Positions 31,440 through 41,695 of a stretch of DNA of 64,000 bases are shown here, one piece after another (the first letter of the stretch is position 1; each line of letters opens with the position of its first letter). The translations under genes were made by a program, and so were the position numbers. Source of the DNA: Toxonevra muliebris (lineage: Eukaryota > Arthropoda > Insecta > Diptera > Pallopteridae); assembly GCA_963691655.1 (NCBI GenBank), contig OY829329.1, positions 65,838,852 through 65,902,851 on the forward strand, given 5' to 3'. Below the pieces are notes generated by a model. It was not told the DNA's origin and made no database searches. It saw nothing but the letters and a program-made list of their open reading frames with translations.

Positions 31440-33640
31440 AAGTAAGAGGAAGAGAAATAAAGAAAAGCAAAAAGAATTAAAAGGAAGTTAAGAGAACAGT
31501 TTATAGAAGTTAGAAAAAAAATAAAGTAAAGAAATGTAAAGTAATGGTAAAGAAGGGTAAAGAAAAGTAAAAAGAATCATAAAAAAGTTAATAGAAGTAA
31601 GAAAAAGAAAACTAAAGAAAGCAAGAGAAAGGTTAGGAAAAGGTAAAGAAAGTTAAAGTAAATTAAAGTAAAAACAGAGAAAAATAGAAAAATCACAGAA
31701 AAGTAGAGAAAAATAAAAAGTGATAAAAAAGTAGAAAAATGCGCAGAAAAATTAATAAAGGTAAGGAAAAGTAAAGAAAGGTAAAAAAATGGTAGAGCAT
31801 CATAGAAAATTTTACAGAAGGAAAAAAAAGAAAAATGGTAAAGAAGTAAAGAGAGGTAAAAAAAGTAAAGAAAAGAAAAGTAATTTAAAGTAAAAACGGA
31901 GAAAAATAGAAAAAATCGGAGACAAGTAGAAAAAGGTTAAGAAAAGTATGTAAAGTAAAAATAGGTAAAGAAAATTATTAGGGAGAAAAAAAAGGTAGAT
32001 AAAGTACAATATTAAAAAAAAGTAGAAAAATACGTAGAAAAATGAATAAATGTAAGGAAAAGTAAAGAAAGGTAAACAAAAGTAAATTAAAGTAAAAACG
32101 AAGAAAAATAGAAAAAGTCACAGAAAAGTAGAGAGTGGTAAAGAAAAGTAGATAAAGAAAAAAAAAAGGAGACTTAATAAGAAGTGAAAATAGATAGATA
32201 AAGTAAAATATTAAAAAAAAGTTGAGAAATGTAAAAAAAAGGTACATAAAGTCAAATATTAAAAAAAGTAGAAAAATTGATAAATGTAAGAAAAAGTGAA
32301 TAAAGGTAAAGAAAAGTAAAGAAAAAGTAAAGAAAAGGTAGAGCATCATAGAAAAGTTTGTAGAAGTAAAAAAAGAAAAGTAAAGAATAGTAAAAAAGTA
32401 AAGAATAGTAAAAAGTAAAGAATAGTAAAAAAGTAAAGAATAGTAAAAAGTAAAGAATAGTAAAAAAGTAGGGAGAAGAAAAGTAAATTAAAGTAAAAAT
32501 GGAGAAGAATAGAAAAAATCAGAGAAAAATAGAAAAAGGTAAAGAAAAGTAGGTAAAGTAAAAAAAAAAACACAGAAAATTAATGGGGAGTAAAAAAATG
32601 GTAGATAATGTAAAATATTAAAAGAAAGTAGAAAAGTGCGCAGAAAAATTAATAAATGTAAGGAAAAGTAAATTAATGTAAAGAAAGGTAAAGAAAAGTA
32701 AATAAAAGTAAAGAAAGGTAAAGAAAAGTAAAGTAAATAAAAGTAAATAAAAGTAAAGAAAAGAAAAGTGAGTTAAAGTAAAAATGGAGAAATATAAAAA
32801 AAATCACAGAAAAGTAGAGAATGGTAAAGAAAAGTAGATAAAGTCGAAAAAGATAAAGAAAATTAATAGGAAGTAAAAAAAAGGTAGATGAAGTAAAATA
32901 TTAAAAAAAAAGTAGAGAAGTGTAAAAAAACGTAGATAAAGTCAAATATTAAAAAAGTAGAAAAATTGATAAATGTTAGGAAAAGTGAATAAAGGTAAAA
33001 AAAATTAAAAAAAAAGGTAAAGAAGAGGTAGAGCATCATAGAAAAGTTTGTAGAAGTAAAAAAAGAAAAATTAAGAATAGTAAAAAAGTAAATAGTCGTA
33101 AAAAAAAGTAAAGAAGAGAAAAGTGAATTAAAGTAAAAACGGAGAAAAATAGAAAAAATCAGAGAAAAGTAGAAAAAGGTAAAGAAAAGTGGGTAAAGTA
33201 AAAATAGGTAAAGAAAATTAATGGAGAGTAAAAAAATAAAAAAAAAGGTAGAAAAATTTCCTGAAAAGTTTATAAATGTAAGGAAAAGTAAATAAAAGTA
33301 AGAAAAGGTAAAGAAAGATGAAGAAAGGTTAAGGAAAGTAAGCAAGAAAAAAAGAAGAGGAAAACATGGAAAAGTAGAGATAAATTATTAAAACGTAAAA
33401 AATAGTAAAAAAAGTGGAGAAAATTAAAAGAAAAAAATAAAATTAAAAAAATTAAGAAAGGTAAAGAAAAAAATTAGATTAAAAAAAAAAAAAAAAAATT
33501 CATTTTTCGGAAAGATGTTTTAGAAAAGTGAACTTAAAATAAAAAAAAAAAACAAAGAAAAGTTTCTCTATTTATCAGAGAAAAGTTGAGAATAGAAAGA
33601 AAAAGTAAACAATTTTAAAAAATAGTAAGGAAATTTTCAA
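31440..33640 (+). repeat. degenerate GTAAAGAAAA satellite with higher-order structure
   Basis: The phrase GTAAAGAAAAGTAAA and close variants run for 2.2 kb; the top strand is nearly free of C. The variant TAGAGCATCATAGAAAA stands near 31,794, 32,340 and 33,027, with the same neighbours (AGTTTGTAGAAGTAAAAAAAG after it, GGAAAAGTGAATAAAGG before two of them). This marks higher-order units of roughly 550-690 bp. Minus-strand frames up to 160 codons (Phe/Leu/Tyr-rich) are products of the array. Confidence 0.9.
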
Positions 33641-33914
33641 GGGTGATATTTTTTACAAATAGGAAACATAAATAGGAATTCAAAATGTTTTGTTATTATC
33701 TGAGTCCAAACAATGGGATATAAATAAAAAAAAAACAACAAATATTTGACCAAAAAGTCTTAAAATTAAAATTAAAAATTTGACAAAAATATAATACAAA
33801 AAAAAAACAACTAAATTTCATGGCTATTGCGAAAAACAAAGATAAAAAGAGAATTTCTCTCTGACTTAATGAAAACACAGAAACAAATCACTGTTAATAG
33901 TAAAAAAAAAAAGG

Positions 33915-33994
33915 ATCGTCGCTTGAGAATTGATTTGGCGTATAGGTATACGAATTTGTACACACATATACCAAATCAATTCTCAGGCGACGAT
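33915..33994 (+). other. 80-nt inverted repeat / hairpin, 24-bp arms
   Basis: The left arm starts ATCGTCGCTTGAGAATT and ends at 33,938. Its inverse complement starts at 33,971 and ends at 33,994. The arms match at 23 of 24 positions around a 32-nt loop, with some further pairing inside. The size is in the range of microRNA precursors, but a remnant of a palindromic mobile element is at least as likely. Confidence 0.6.
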
Positions 33995-33999
33995 ACATA

Positions 34000-36300
34000 T
34001 GAGAGAGAGTTTAACTTCCACTCAATAGAAACTAAAGACTATGATTGGTTAATTGAAGACACAGCATGTGATTGTTTCTCTCTGTGCAAGATTGAAACAT
34101 TTTTACTATTACTTTTTTACTGAAGAAGGTGGAAAGAGGAAGGGGAGAGAGAACTTATCTCATATTCTTCATGTATCTTTTAATTGTTTTGTTATATTAG
34201 TTTTGCACAAAACAAAATCAGCTGGAAATGCTTAGTAGAAGCCCTAAGTTCCCAAGAAGAGTAGAAGGGGGGCAAAATTGATTTTTACAAGTCATGAGTT
34301 TGCATAGTTATTAGAAACAGGTGGTTTCTAAATCTTAATTCCTGGTCAATAGAAATCAACGAGCTTGATTGGTTGAAAAAAAAAACAAAATTGGGAGAAT
34401 TTTACTCTCTCTCTTTAATGAAAACCAATGACTAGGATTGGTCAAAACGTGAGATATTTTTTTTCTACCCCAAAATGCATTTGGTTAGCTTAAACTAACT
34501 ACTAAAAAAAATTTCGCAAGTTTTCTGTCAAATTTCTTTCTGTAAATTTCAAATTCTAATGCTACAAACAAAAATTTTCCTGAACGAGAGCATTTAATAA
34601 AAGAACAAAAGCAATATGATAAACTACAAAAGCTAAGCAAATGAGAGACAGAGAGAGAGAGAGAGAGGGAGAGGAAGTAGGTAGTAGGTATAACTTAACT
34701 GGGTTAATATTAAAAACAGTAGAGCAAAAACGAATCAGAAAAACAAAACCACACATTGAATTCCAGTAACTAATAAAAATTCTGGTTTTGCAAAATAAGA
34801 ACAGCAAGCACGAGCAGGTAAAGCGAACAACAACAACAACAACAACGACGACGATGATGATGATGACAATGATGATTACTTTCAAATGAACGAACTTATA
34901 CAAAAAGCGGACAATAGCCATAGCTTTAAAGTAGTTAATGTGAAAAGTCGGGCTTGTGTCCATGTAATAAACTGTTTAATAAAGAAGGTGAGACAGAGAA
35001 GCTGCAGAGTAGACATCTACAACTGCTTGAAATAGTTCTAAGCTATAAAAAAAAAAAAAAAACAGTAGCAGCAAGTAGCAGCAACATAAAATATTCGAGG
35101 TAAAAAAAAAACTAATACTAGCTTTCACTACCAACAAATGAACGAACAATGAGAGTGTTTTGGCTAACGCAAGAGAAGAAAACGACGCCGGCGACGACGA
35201 CCGTAAAAATGCACAGGCAGGTGTGGGCAAACGTATGTACGTGAGTACGTGACTATAAAGCGGAGTCGGATGAAGTGAAGTGAAGTGGCTACTACTCTGC
35301 TACTTGTGTATGTGTATATGTTGCACATACTCGTATTCGCACATTTCTATGTCAGCGCAATAAAGTTAAATTTTACGGTTGACGTTTTTCTAAGCTGCTG
35401 CATTTTTATAAAAGTTACAAGTTTTTTATAGGTTTTTTTTTAAACTTTTTGCTTGGCGTTTCTTTTTTTAAAATTTTTTTTTTCTATTTTTTTTTTATTT
35501 TTGTGTGTATGTTTTGTGTTTTCATGGTACCTGATTACCTGACTCTCTGTTGGAACTTGCACCACTAGCATACACCCGGTATTAGTAAGAAAAATAATAA
35601 AAAAAAAACAACAAACTTTATAGTACCTAGCAATTAATTTTTTATATAGTTTGTTTAACTTTTTTTATGTTATTTTTACTTTTATTTCTATTTTTTCTAT
35701 TCTACTTTATTTTATGCTTTTAATTGTTACTTCTCATTTTTATTGCTATGCGCTCTTGTTTTATTTTTTTATTTTTTTTTTGTTTTTTTTGCTGTGTACT
35801 TGATGCTTTTTTGCTTTTTAAGAGAGACATTTTAATTCGTTCATTCACGCTGGACAGACACAAGCAGCAGACAACAGAATAGTCTGACATCCAAATGGAC
35901 ATAAACTAGAAACTACGGTGACAACAACTAAACAGATAGCATTGAAGTTTTACGCATTTATGACCCATATTGTCTAAGTGTAGGTATAAATGTGTGTTGG
36001 TTCATGTATGAGTGCATATGAGTGTCTGTCTGTGACTCGTGTGTTTTTTTTTTTTTTGTTTTTTTATTTATATAAAGTGCAAATAGTTGTAGGGTTCTAA
36101 AAATTGCAATAGTGCTAGAGGTGTGCATAATATTTTATAAGTGAAGCGTGATTTTTATGAGGTGGAGAATAGAGAAGAGTACTTTTTTTATTTTTTTCCA
36201 CATTGCATTTTATTTTATCATTTATATTTTTTTTTTTTGTGTTACTTTAGTATTTTATTCCACTATAAAGTGTTTATGCAAATCTAAAAAGTATGTTGAG
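34000..36300. other. AT-rich non-coding DNA with microsatellites, no gene seen
   Basis: (GA)n at about 34,649-34,668 and trinucleotide runs (CAA)n, (ACG)n and (ATG)n at 34,828-34,870. A GC-richer patch at 35,170-35,260 gives no convincing exon. Long T-runs lie at 35,470-35,800 and 36,040-36,065. Confidence 0.5.
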
Positions 36301-36557
36301 CAGAGGTGCCCACGGCCTGCGCACTTGGTACATTTGTTTTTGTATAAGCATTTAGGTATAGGATGTGCATTCTAATACCCAACAGCACTCCGAACTAAGC
36401 AATACGAAATACACAAAGTGCAAAGCAATAACATTTTCGTATGTTTTGTTGGTCTTCAACGTAGATTTTGTTGTTGTCTAACGTATGAGTTTATTAAATA
36501 ACAAAGTTTATATGTGTTGGTGTTTGCAGTTCCATAAAAAAATTTTGGGCACCCCTA
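36301..36557. mobile_element. GGTGCCCA hAT-like MITE, copy 1
   Basis: The left end CAGAGGTGCCCACGG and the right end read inward TAGGGGTGCCCAAAA are inverted repeats of the kind seen on hAT elements. The reverse complement of the interior aligns with 50,574-50,873 (shared CAAACACCAA-ACATATAAAC, CATACGAAA, ATTGCTTAGT, CGGAGTGCTGT and TATTAGAAT). A target duplication is not clear, so the copy is probably old. Confidence 0.72.
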
Positions 36558-36757
36558 ATCTAGATGATAAATGACGAATATATTTTTTATGGTTTTGTTG
36601 TTTTATTTTGATTATTGAAAGTTTCCGTTAAACAATGAATGCGTAAAATGCAAAAACAACAACAACCACAATGCACTTGCAAGTCTGTCTCTCTTTCGGT
36701 CTCTCTCTCTTTATAGTATATCACCATCGACATATTAATTCACTCTCCTATAAATAC

Positions 36758-37091
36758 TAGTGTTGTAATTTCCAAATGTCAAATTGTACCAAAATTACCA
36801 AAAAATTGTACTTAAATGAGTGTGAATGTACCAAAAAAAAATTCATTGGTTCATCGTTTTTATAAGAAATTTTATTTTAAATTAAAAGTTAACAAAATTT
36901 GTTTGAAAAATTTTTAGCAATTGAAAATTAAGTTAAAAATTCCAGAATCTTGAAAAAAAATTTGTCCAATAAAAAATTGTACCTAAAATGTGCCAATTGT
37001 ACCAAATGTACATAAAAAAGGTACCTAAAATGTGCCAATTGTACCCAATGTACCTAAAAAAGGTACAGCTGTACCTAATTTTCCATCACTG
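36758..37091. mobile_element. TGTACC-rich hAT-like MITE
   Basis: The right end read inward is CAGTGATGGAAAATTAGGTAC and the left end is TAGTGTTGTAATTTCC, an imperfect inverted repeat with hAT-like CAGTG tip. Inside, TGTACC or GTACC occurs many times near both ends, the arrangement of subterminal motifs where hAT transposases bind. The flanks do not show an exact 8-bp duplication. Confidence 0.5.
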
Positions 37092-37199
37092 AAACATATA
37101 TGGTTCGCTCTGATATACGCCGTTATGCAGACATTCAATCATAAAAGCAAATGTCAGAGAGCACTAAGTACAAATGAAAATTGAGTAACTCGCTCTCTT

Positions 37200-37385
37200 G
37201 AAAATTGATTGAAAATATGAAAACAGCTGAACTTGTTCTTGTGGATGTTCTATATATGCAATAAACAAAAGAGCAAGTAAAAAAACAAAGTCAACTCTTA
37301 CAACAACAACAACACTAACATTACTCTCTCTCTCTCATATTTATGTATGTATTTGCACTAAAAGAATTTCCTGAAAATTTATTGA
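37200..37385 (+). repeat. dispersed repeat with an uninterrupted target, copy A
   Basis: GAAAATATGAAAACAGCTGAAC through GGATGTTCTATATATGCAAT, AAGTCAACTCTTACAA and a (CT)n block aligns with the two flanks of the MITE at 39,111-39,385. It represents the same sequence without the insertion. Confidence 0.75.
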
Positions 37386-39059
37386 AAAAAAGAGCGCTCG
37401 ATTTTTATCTCATGCTCATCTCTTCTATCTCTTATAATATTAATGTGTGAGTAATTACAAGCCAAATAGAATTGATAAAAGAAGATATGGTGAGATATTC
37501 TCTCTTTTGAAATAAAAAAAAAACATTTTGTAAACTAGCAACTCTTTGTGTCTTGAACTCAATAGCTCTTACCTATTATTATTATTGATTTCATGGTCAT
37601 TCGAGACTAGCAATAACAATAACAACAACATAAATATTACACAAAAAATTAACTTTTTCTTTTCCAAAAATATCATTTTAAATATAGTGTTGTTAATGCA
37701 ATTCTCACATTTAATCACAGACCATACACGCAAAATTCAAAGAGTTCTTACTCAGACTGACCTCTATTTTTCCACCATTTGTATGTAAATGCATACAAGG
37801 TCAAAAACATTATATTTTATCTTAAATTAAAAAGAAAAAAACAGAAAAAAAAATTCAAACAAGTTTTTTTCATATCTTATGATTTATGTGAAAATCGTTA
37901 CTCGAAAAATATACAAAAAATTTCATACTAAAAAACTCAATTTATTACAATAACAACAGCGAAAACATGAAAAAGTCAGTAACAAATAGCCGCATTAAAT
38001 TCGTTTTGTATAGAGTTGCAGGCGCAGCCAAAATAAAAAAAAAAAAAAAAAAAACAAACAGAAAAAAAATCACCAGTCGTAGTTTAATCTAATACAAAAA
38101 CAGCTTAAGAAGTTAAGCACAGCCAGCGTGCAGTTATGGTGTGCTGGTGGTTTGTTCGCATGTGAGAAAGAAAAAGGCTTTGACCTAAATTTTAACAAAT
38201 AGCAATAGAAGCAGCAACAACAACAACCAGAACAGCCAGCAAAAGCAAATATGCTTTTGGCCACCCAGTAAAAGCGCGCGTCTTTTAGCCGTTAGTGTGT
38301 GTATAATTGTGGTTGTGACTGTAAACTTTTGCTGCTACTTGCCTCTTTGTTTTTGTTATAGCTGCTAGCTGCTTTTGCCATTGTTGCTTTTGGGCCATAT
38401 ATAAACATATGCATGCATATATGTATGTATTTAGAGCTGTAATGCATACAAACAAGCAAACAAACCAACAAACCAGCACACACACACACAAGCCAAGTAA
38501 ATCAACAAACAAACAAACAATGCTTTTGCTTTGACTTAGAGAATTTGCTAATGGCAAAAGCTGTGCGGCGCTGCACTCTGCATTTGCATTTAGCTGGCTG
38601 GCTGGCTGACTGGCTGTGAATAAATTTCGCCTTTAAGCGGTCTTTTAATGTTGGCCAAATGCAAGCCAACAACTATGAGACACACACACACACCTACATA
38701 CATACATACGTGCATGCCGAAATGTGTTGTATGTATTGTATTTAAATGCATACATAATTCGAAAGTTTTCTTTGAAATTTTCTATGGGTTAAAAATTTCA
38801 ACTTTATTTATTTTAAATATTTAATTTTTAGTGTTAAATGAAATTTCATTATCACTATGATGAAATATCATAGCAATACACAGCCAGAAGCATACTGAAA
38901 TGGATTAAACTCAAATTGGACAAAAACTTTTAAAGTGAACAAAACTCCTGAGTTTCTAAGCCACTAAACCAATTAGGGTTCATTTTTAAAGTGAAACTTT
39001 TATGGGCGCGTAAGGCATGTGTAAAAGCACCGAATTAAATCAGACGTTGAAATTTGTGT
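37386..39059. other. AT-rich non-coding DNA, no gene seen
   Basis: Contains an A-run at 38,034-38,054, (CAAA)n near 38,450-38,520 and a (GGCT)n run at 38,594-38,617. No exon was recognised. Confidence 0.5.
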
Positions 39060-39530
39060 AACGAATAGAATGAAAAGATGAAAACTGCTGAACTTTTTCT
39101 TTTAGATCGAGGTGAATTTATACCAGGTGAAGTTACCAGTTCGTGGATAATATCATAGGCTGTCAAAATCATTGTTTTCTCTTGATTGTTTGTTTACGTC
39201 TGTTCTCTATTTTTACATTCTCTTCACGCCGCTATTATGGCCGCAACATCAAAAATGTGTTGTTATTATTTTGTTGTACGGCTGTTTTTGACATTTTATG
39301 AAATCTGATGCAACAACAAAAATGTGTTGTTTTTGCCATGGTGAAATTGTTGTTATCTTGCTATCACCTTCTATATAATTTCACCATGATTTGGATGTTC
39401 TACATATGCAATAAGCAAAAGAGCGAGTAAAAACCAAGTCAACTCTTACAAAAACAAAAACACTAACAGCACTCTCTCTCTCTCTCATATTTATATATGT
39501 ATTTGTACTAAAAGAATTTTTTGCAAAAAC
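39060..39530 (+). repeat. dispersed repeat interrupted by a MITE, copy B
   Basis: The flanks 39,071-39,110 (GAAAAGATGAAAACTGCTGAAC...) and 39,390-39,527 (TTGGATGTTCTACATATGCA..., AAGTCAACTCTTACAA, (CT)n, CATATTTATATATGTATTTG) together match copy A at 37,200-37,385. Confidence 0.75.
39111..39385. mobile_element. GGTGAATTTA-type MITE, copy 2
   Basis: The left end is GGTGAATTTATACCAGGTGA. The right end read inward is GGTGAAATTATATAGAAGGTGA. The interior has TTGTTGTTATTATTTTGTTG, GTACGGC and ATGTGTTGTTTTTGCC. The insertion splits a repeat whose uninterrupted copy lies at 37,200, which sets the boundaries independently. Confidence 0.72.
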
Positions 39531-39974
39531 AACATGACTAAAAATAACAGTAAAATGATCAGAAGTCAATTACACCTAATTTGAAATGAGATTGAGAGAG
39601 CCAACGTCTTTGCACGTATTGCATGAGCCCGATCCTCATACTAAAACTGTATTCATATGAAAAAGTCCGATCACGATGTCGGCTCTCTCAGTGTCTGTTA
39701 ATGTACTCTGAGATATTCTGTTTCTTTCATATTGAAACGGAACTAATTTAATTTCATAAGAATCAACCCGAGACAAGCAACAACTACAAATGTGGAACAA
39801 CATATACATATTTTAGTTATCATAAGCTAATTTTTTCGAAAATCAAAATATGAATTCTGAACATTGATATTGAGAGAGCCAGTTTTTAGTTATATGCTCG
39901 AAGTCAAATTTAGAAGGTATATTTGGTTTTTAATTTAAAATAATTCTAAGCGAACTTTCTCGGCTACTAGAGGC
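39531..39974. other. non-coding DNA, no gene seen
   Basis: Two TTGAGAGAGCCA phrases (39,590 and 39,871) suggest decayed repeats. Nothing coding was recognised. Confidence 0.4.
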
Positions 39975-40465
39975 TCCAGTGAAGACAAAAAAATCCGCAT
40001 CAAAAAACGAATTACAGCTTTCGGCTCATTATATTCAATATGGAACTCATCACTCATCTAGCAACGTACAAAGCTGAAAATATTTAATTCCAACGTAAAA
40101 CTATCTTTGCTCTATGGCTGTGAAACGTGGAATGCAGAAGCGGCTGACATGTATGCTGCAATCGAAGTCTTCATAAACCGATGTCTCGCCTAAATCTTGA
40201 AAATATTTTGGCCAAGCCCCATCTCAAATGTCCTCACCTAAATTCGAAAAAGGAAATGGGACAAGATCGGTCACGTACTACGAAGGCAGCGATTTAGCAA
40301 AATACGCTATTGATTAGAACTCCCAAGGAAGCCTCAGAAGTAGATGATCGGCGAACGCCTGGAGGCGAGTTCTGGGGGTGGAAACACGTGCTATGAACCT
40401 AAGCTGGGGTGAAGTCAAGATACTGACTGGAAAAATGTTGTGGCCCTTTGTTCCTCTCTGGGACT
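39975..40465 (+). pseudogene. non-LTR retrotransposon reverse transcriptase, C-terminal fragment
   Basis: Translation across several frames gives EDKKIRIKKRITAFGS, then SNVKLSLLYGCETWNAEA, then FINRCLA-ILKIFWPSPISN, then RKRKWDKIGHVLRR, then a Trp/Gly-rich end with SWANAWRR-like and SWGEVK-like pieces. This order (LLYGCETW, IFINRCLR, WxxIGHxLRR) is the established tail of insect endonuclease-reverse transcriptase elements. Stops (for example after FINRCLA) and frame changes show it is dead. The catalytic palm with YADD is not present. It is the same family as the minus-strand fragment at 55,435-56,760. Confidence 0.85.
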
Positions 40466-40923
40466 TTAGGATATATAAAGTGAACTTTCTTCCAATCTAA
40501 ATGTTTAAAGGGGTTGTTTTTAAGATAAAAAAAGTATAGTTTCACTTTTATCATGTGCCCCATGATACATTTAGTTTTTTTGCAGCCGACAAAATAATGT
40601 TCAAGGCTTTGAAATATTAGATACTAATGCTATTAGCTTTCATAGCTAAAGGGTTATAGTGCCACAAAACTGAAAAAAAATTTAAGTTCAATTTTTTCCA
40701 AATATTTAGTTACTTTATCTAACTAGAAAAAAAAATAATTATCTTAACATTCGAATTCAGTTTAATACTTAGTTTAATCTTTATAAATTTTTTTCCATTT
40801 TTGGAGAGGATCTTTGGTACTCGTTTTAGCTTCCAGAAGAAGTATTAAAGGAGGACACAATTACGAGCACAAGCAGCACTCTCACCCTCTTTCTCGGTTC
40901 TTAAAACTAGTGGAGTTGAGTTG
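40466..40923. other. AT-rich non-coding DNA, no gene seen
   Basis: No repeat ends or exons were recognised. The stretch ends at the target duplication of the hAT-type MITE. Confidence 0.5.
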
Positions 40924-40931
40924 AGTGGAAT

Positions 40932-41235
40932 CACGGTTTCCACTTTGGTACAATTCTACCAAAACTGGTAAATTTTTTTTCATTTTTCTGCGCTTGGTAC
41001 ATTGGTACATGTTTTTAAAATTTGGTACATTCTGTGGGCAAAGTTAGCTTTCATAGTAATCAAGAATTGTAAACATATTTTCAAAATACTTTTTATTAAA
41101 TTAGAAAATTGTTCAGATTTAGTAATTTTTAGTAAAGTTATTTATTCTATATGAAAAAAATGGTACATTTTTCCCCCATTTGGTACATTTTTTGTAAATA
41201 TTTGTACAAAATAAAATGAGTAAGTGGCAACCGTG
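40932..41235. mobile_element. 304-bp hAT-type MITE with 8-bp target duplication
   Basis: AGTGGAAT flanks both ends exactly (40,924-40,931 and 41,236-41,243). The tips are CACGGTTTCCACTT and, read inward from the right, CACGGTTGCCACTT (13 of 14). GGTACA occurs at least five times near the ends, resembling subterminal transposase-binding repeats. There is no coding capacity. Confidence 0.85.
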
Positions 41236-41585
41236 AGTGGAATTCATTAGCTCTCCCACTTCTCTCCCAAATTTTCTTTATATAATTCGACGTCGGCTCT
41301 CTCAGTGATTTGCTCCATAAACAAAATTAACTAACCACAAAAAATCTCAACATACAGAGTTGTCGGCATTCAAGAGAAGTTTACTGTTATAATTAGTTGC
41401 GTTGTTTTTGTAAAAGTCCACACTTTCTATTTGGTTGTTATTCGTTAGACGATTGTATTTGTTATTGTTATTTATTAGATTTGAAAAGAGAATGAATTTA
41501 TCGAAGTCTTGATTTTCTCTTTTAAGAGTATTGAAATCATTGTGTTTTTTTTTGGGAGTATACTATATATGAAACTGGGAAGGTA

Positions 41586-41695
41586 CTTAAATGAGAGAGT
41601 ATTAGTTGAAAAGAAAGAGATCAAGAGAACAAGAAAGTCAAAGAGCAAGTTTGTTGTTTTTTTTTTTTTTGCTTTTGTTCTTCCGATTGTTTTTC
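41586..41695 (+). repeat. single copy of the ATGAGAGAGTATTAGTTG repeat
   Basis: ACTTAAATGAGAGAGTATTAG through GAGATCAAGAGAACAAG and GAGCAAGTTTGTTG matches the tandem units at 44,755-45,095. Confidence 0.8.

Noticed and set aside
31978..33345. Minus-strand frames of 123 and 160 codons, membrane-protein-like
   Set aside because: Phe/Leu/Tyr-rich translation of the GTAAAGAAAA satellite. Hydrophobicity follows from TTT/CTT codons.
35160..35260. GC-richer patch as a coding exon on the minus strand
   Set aside because: Made of short ACG/GCG repeats, with no acceptor-donor pair in a consistent frame.
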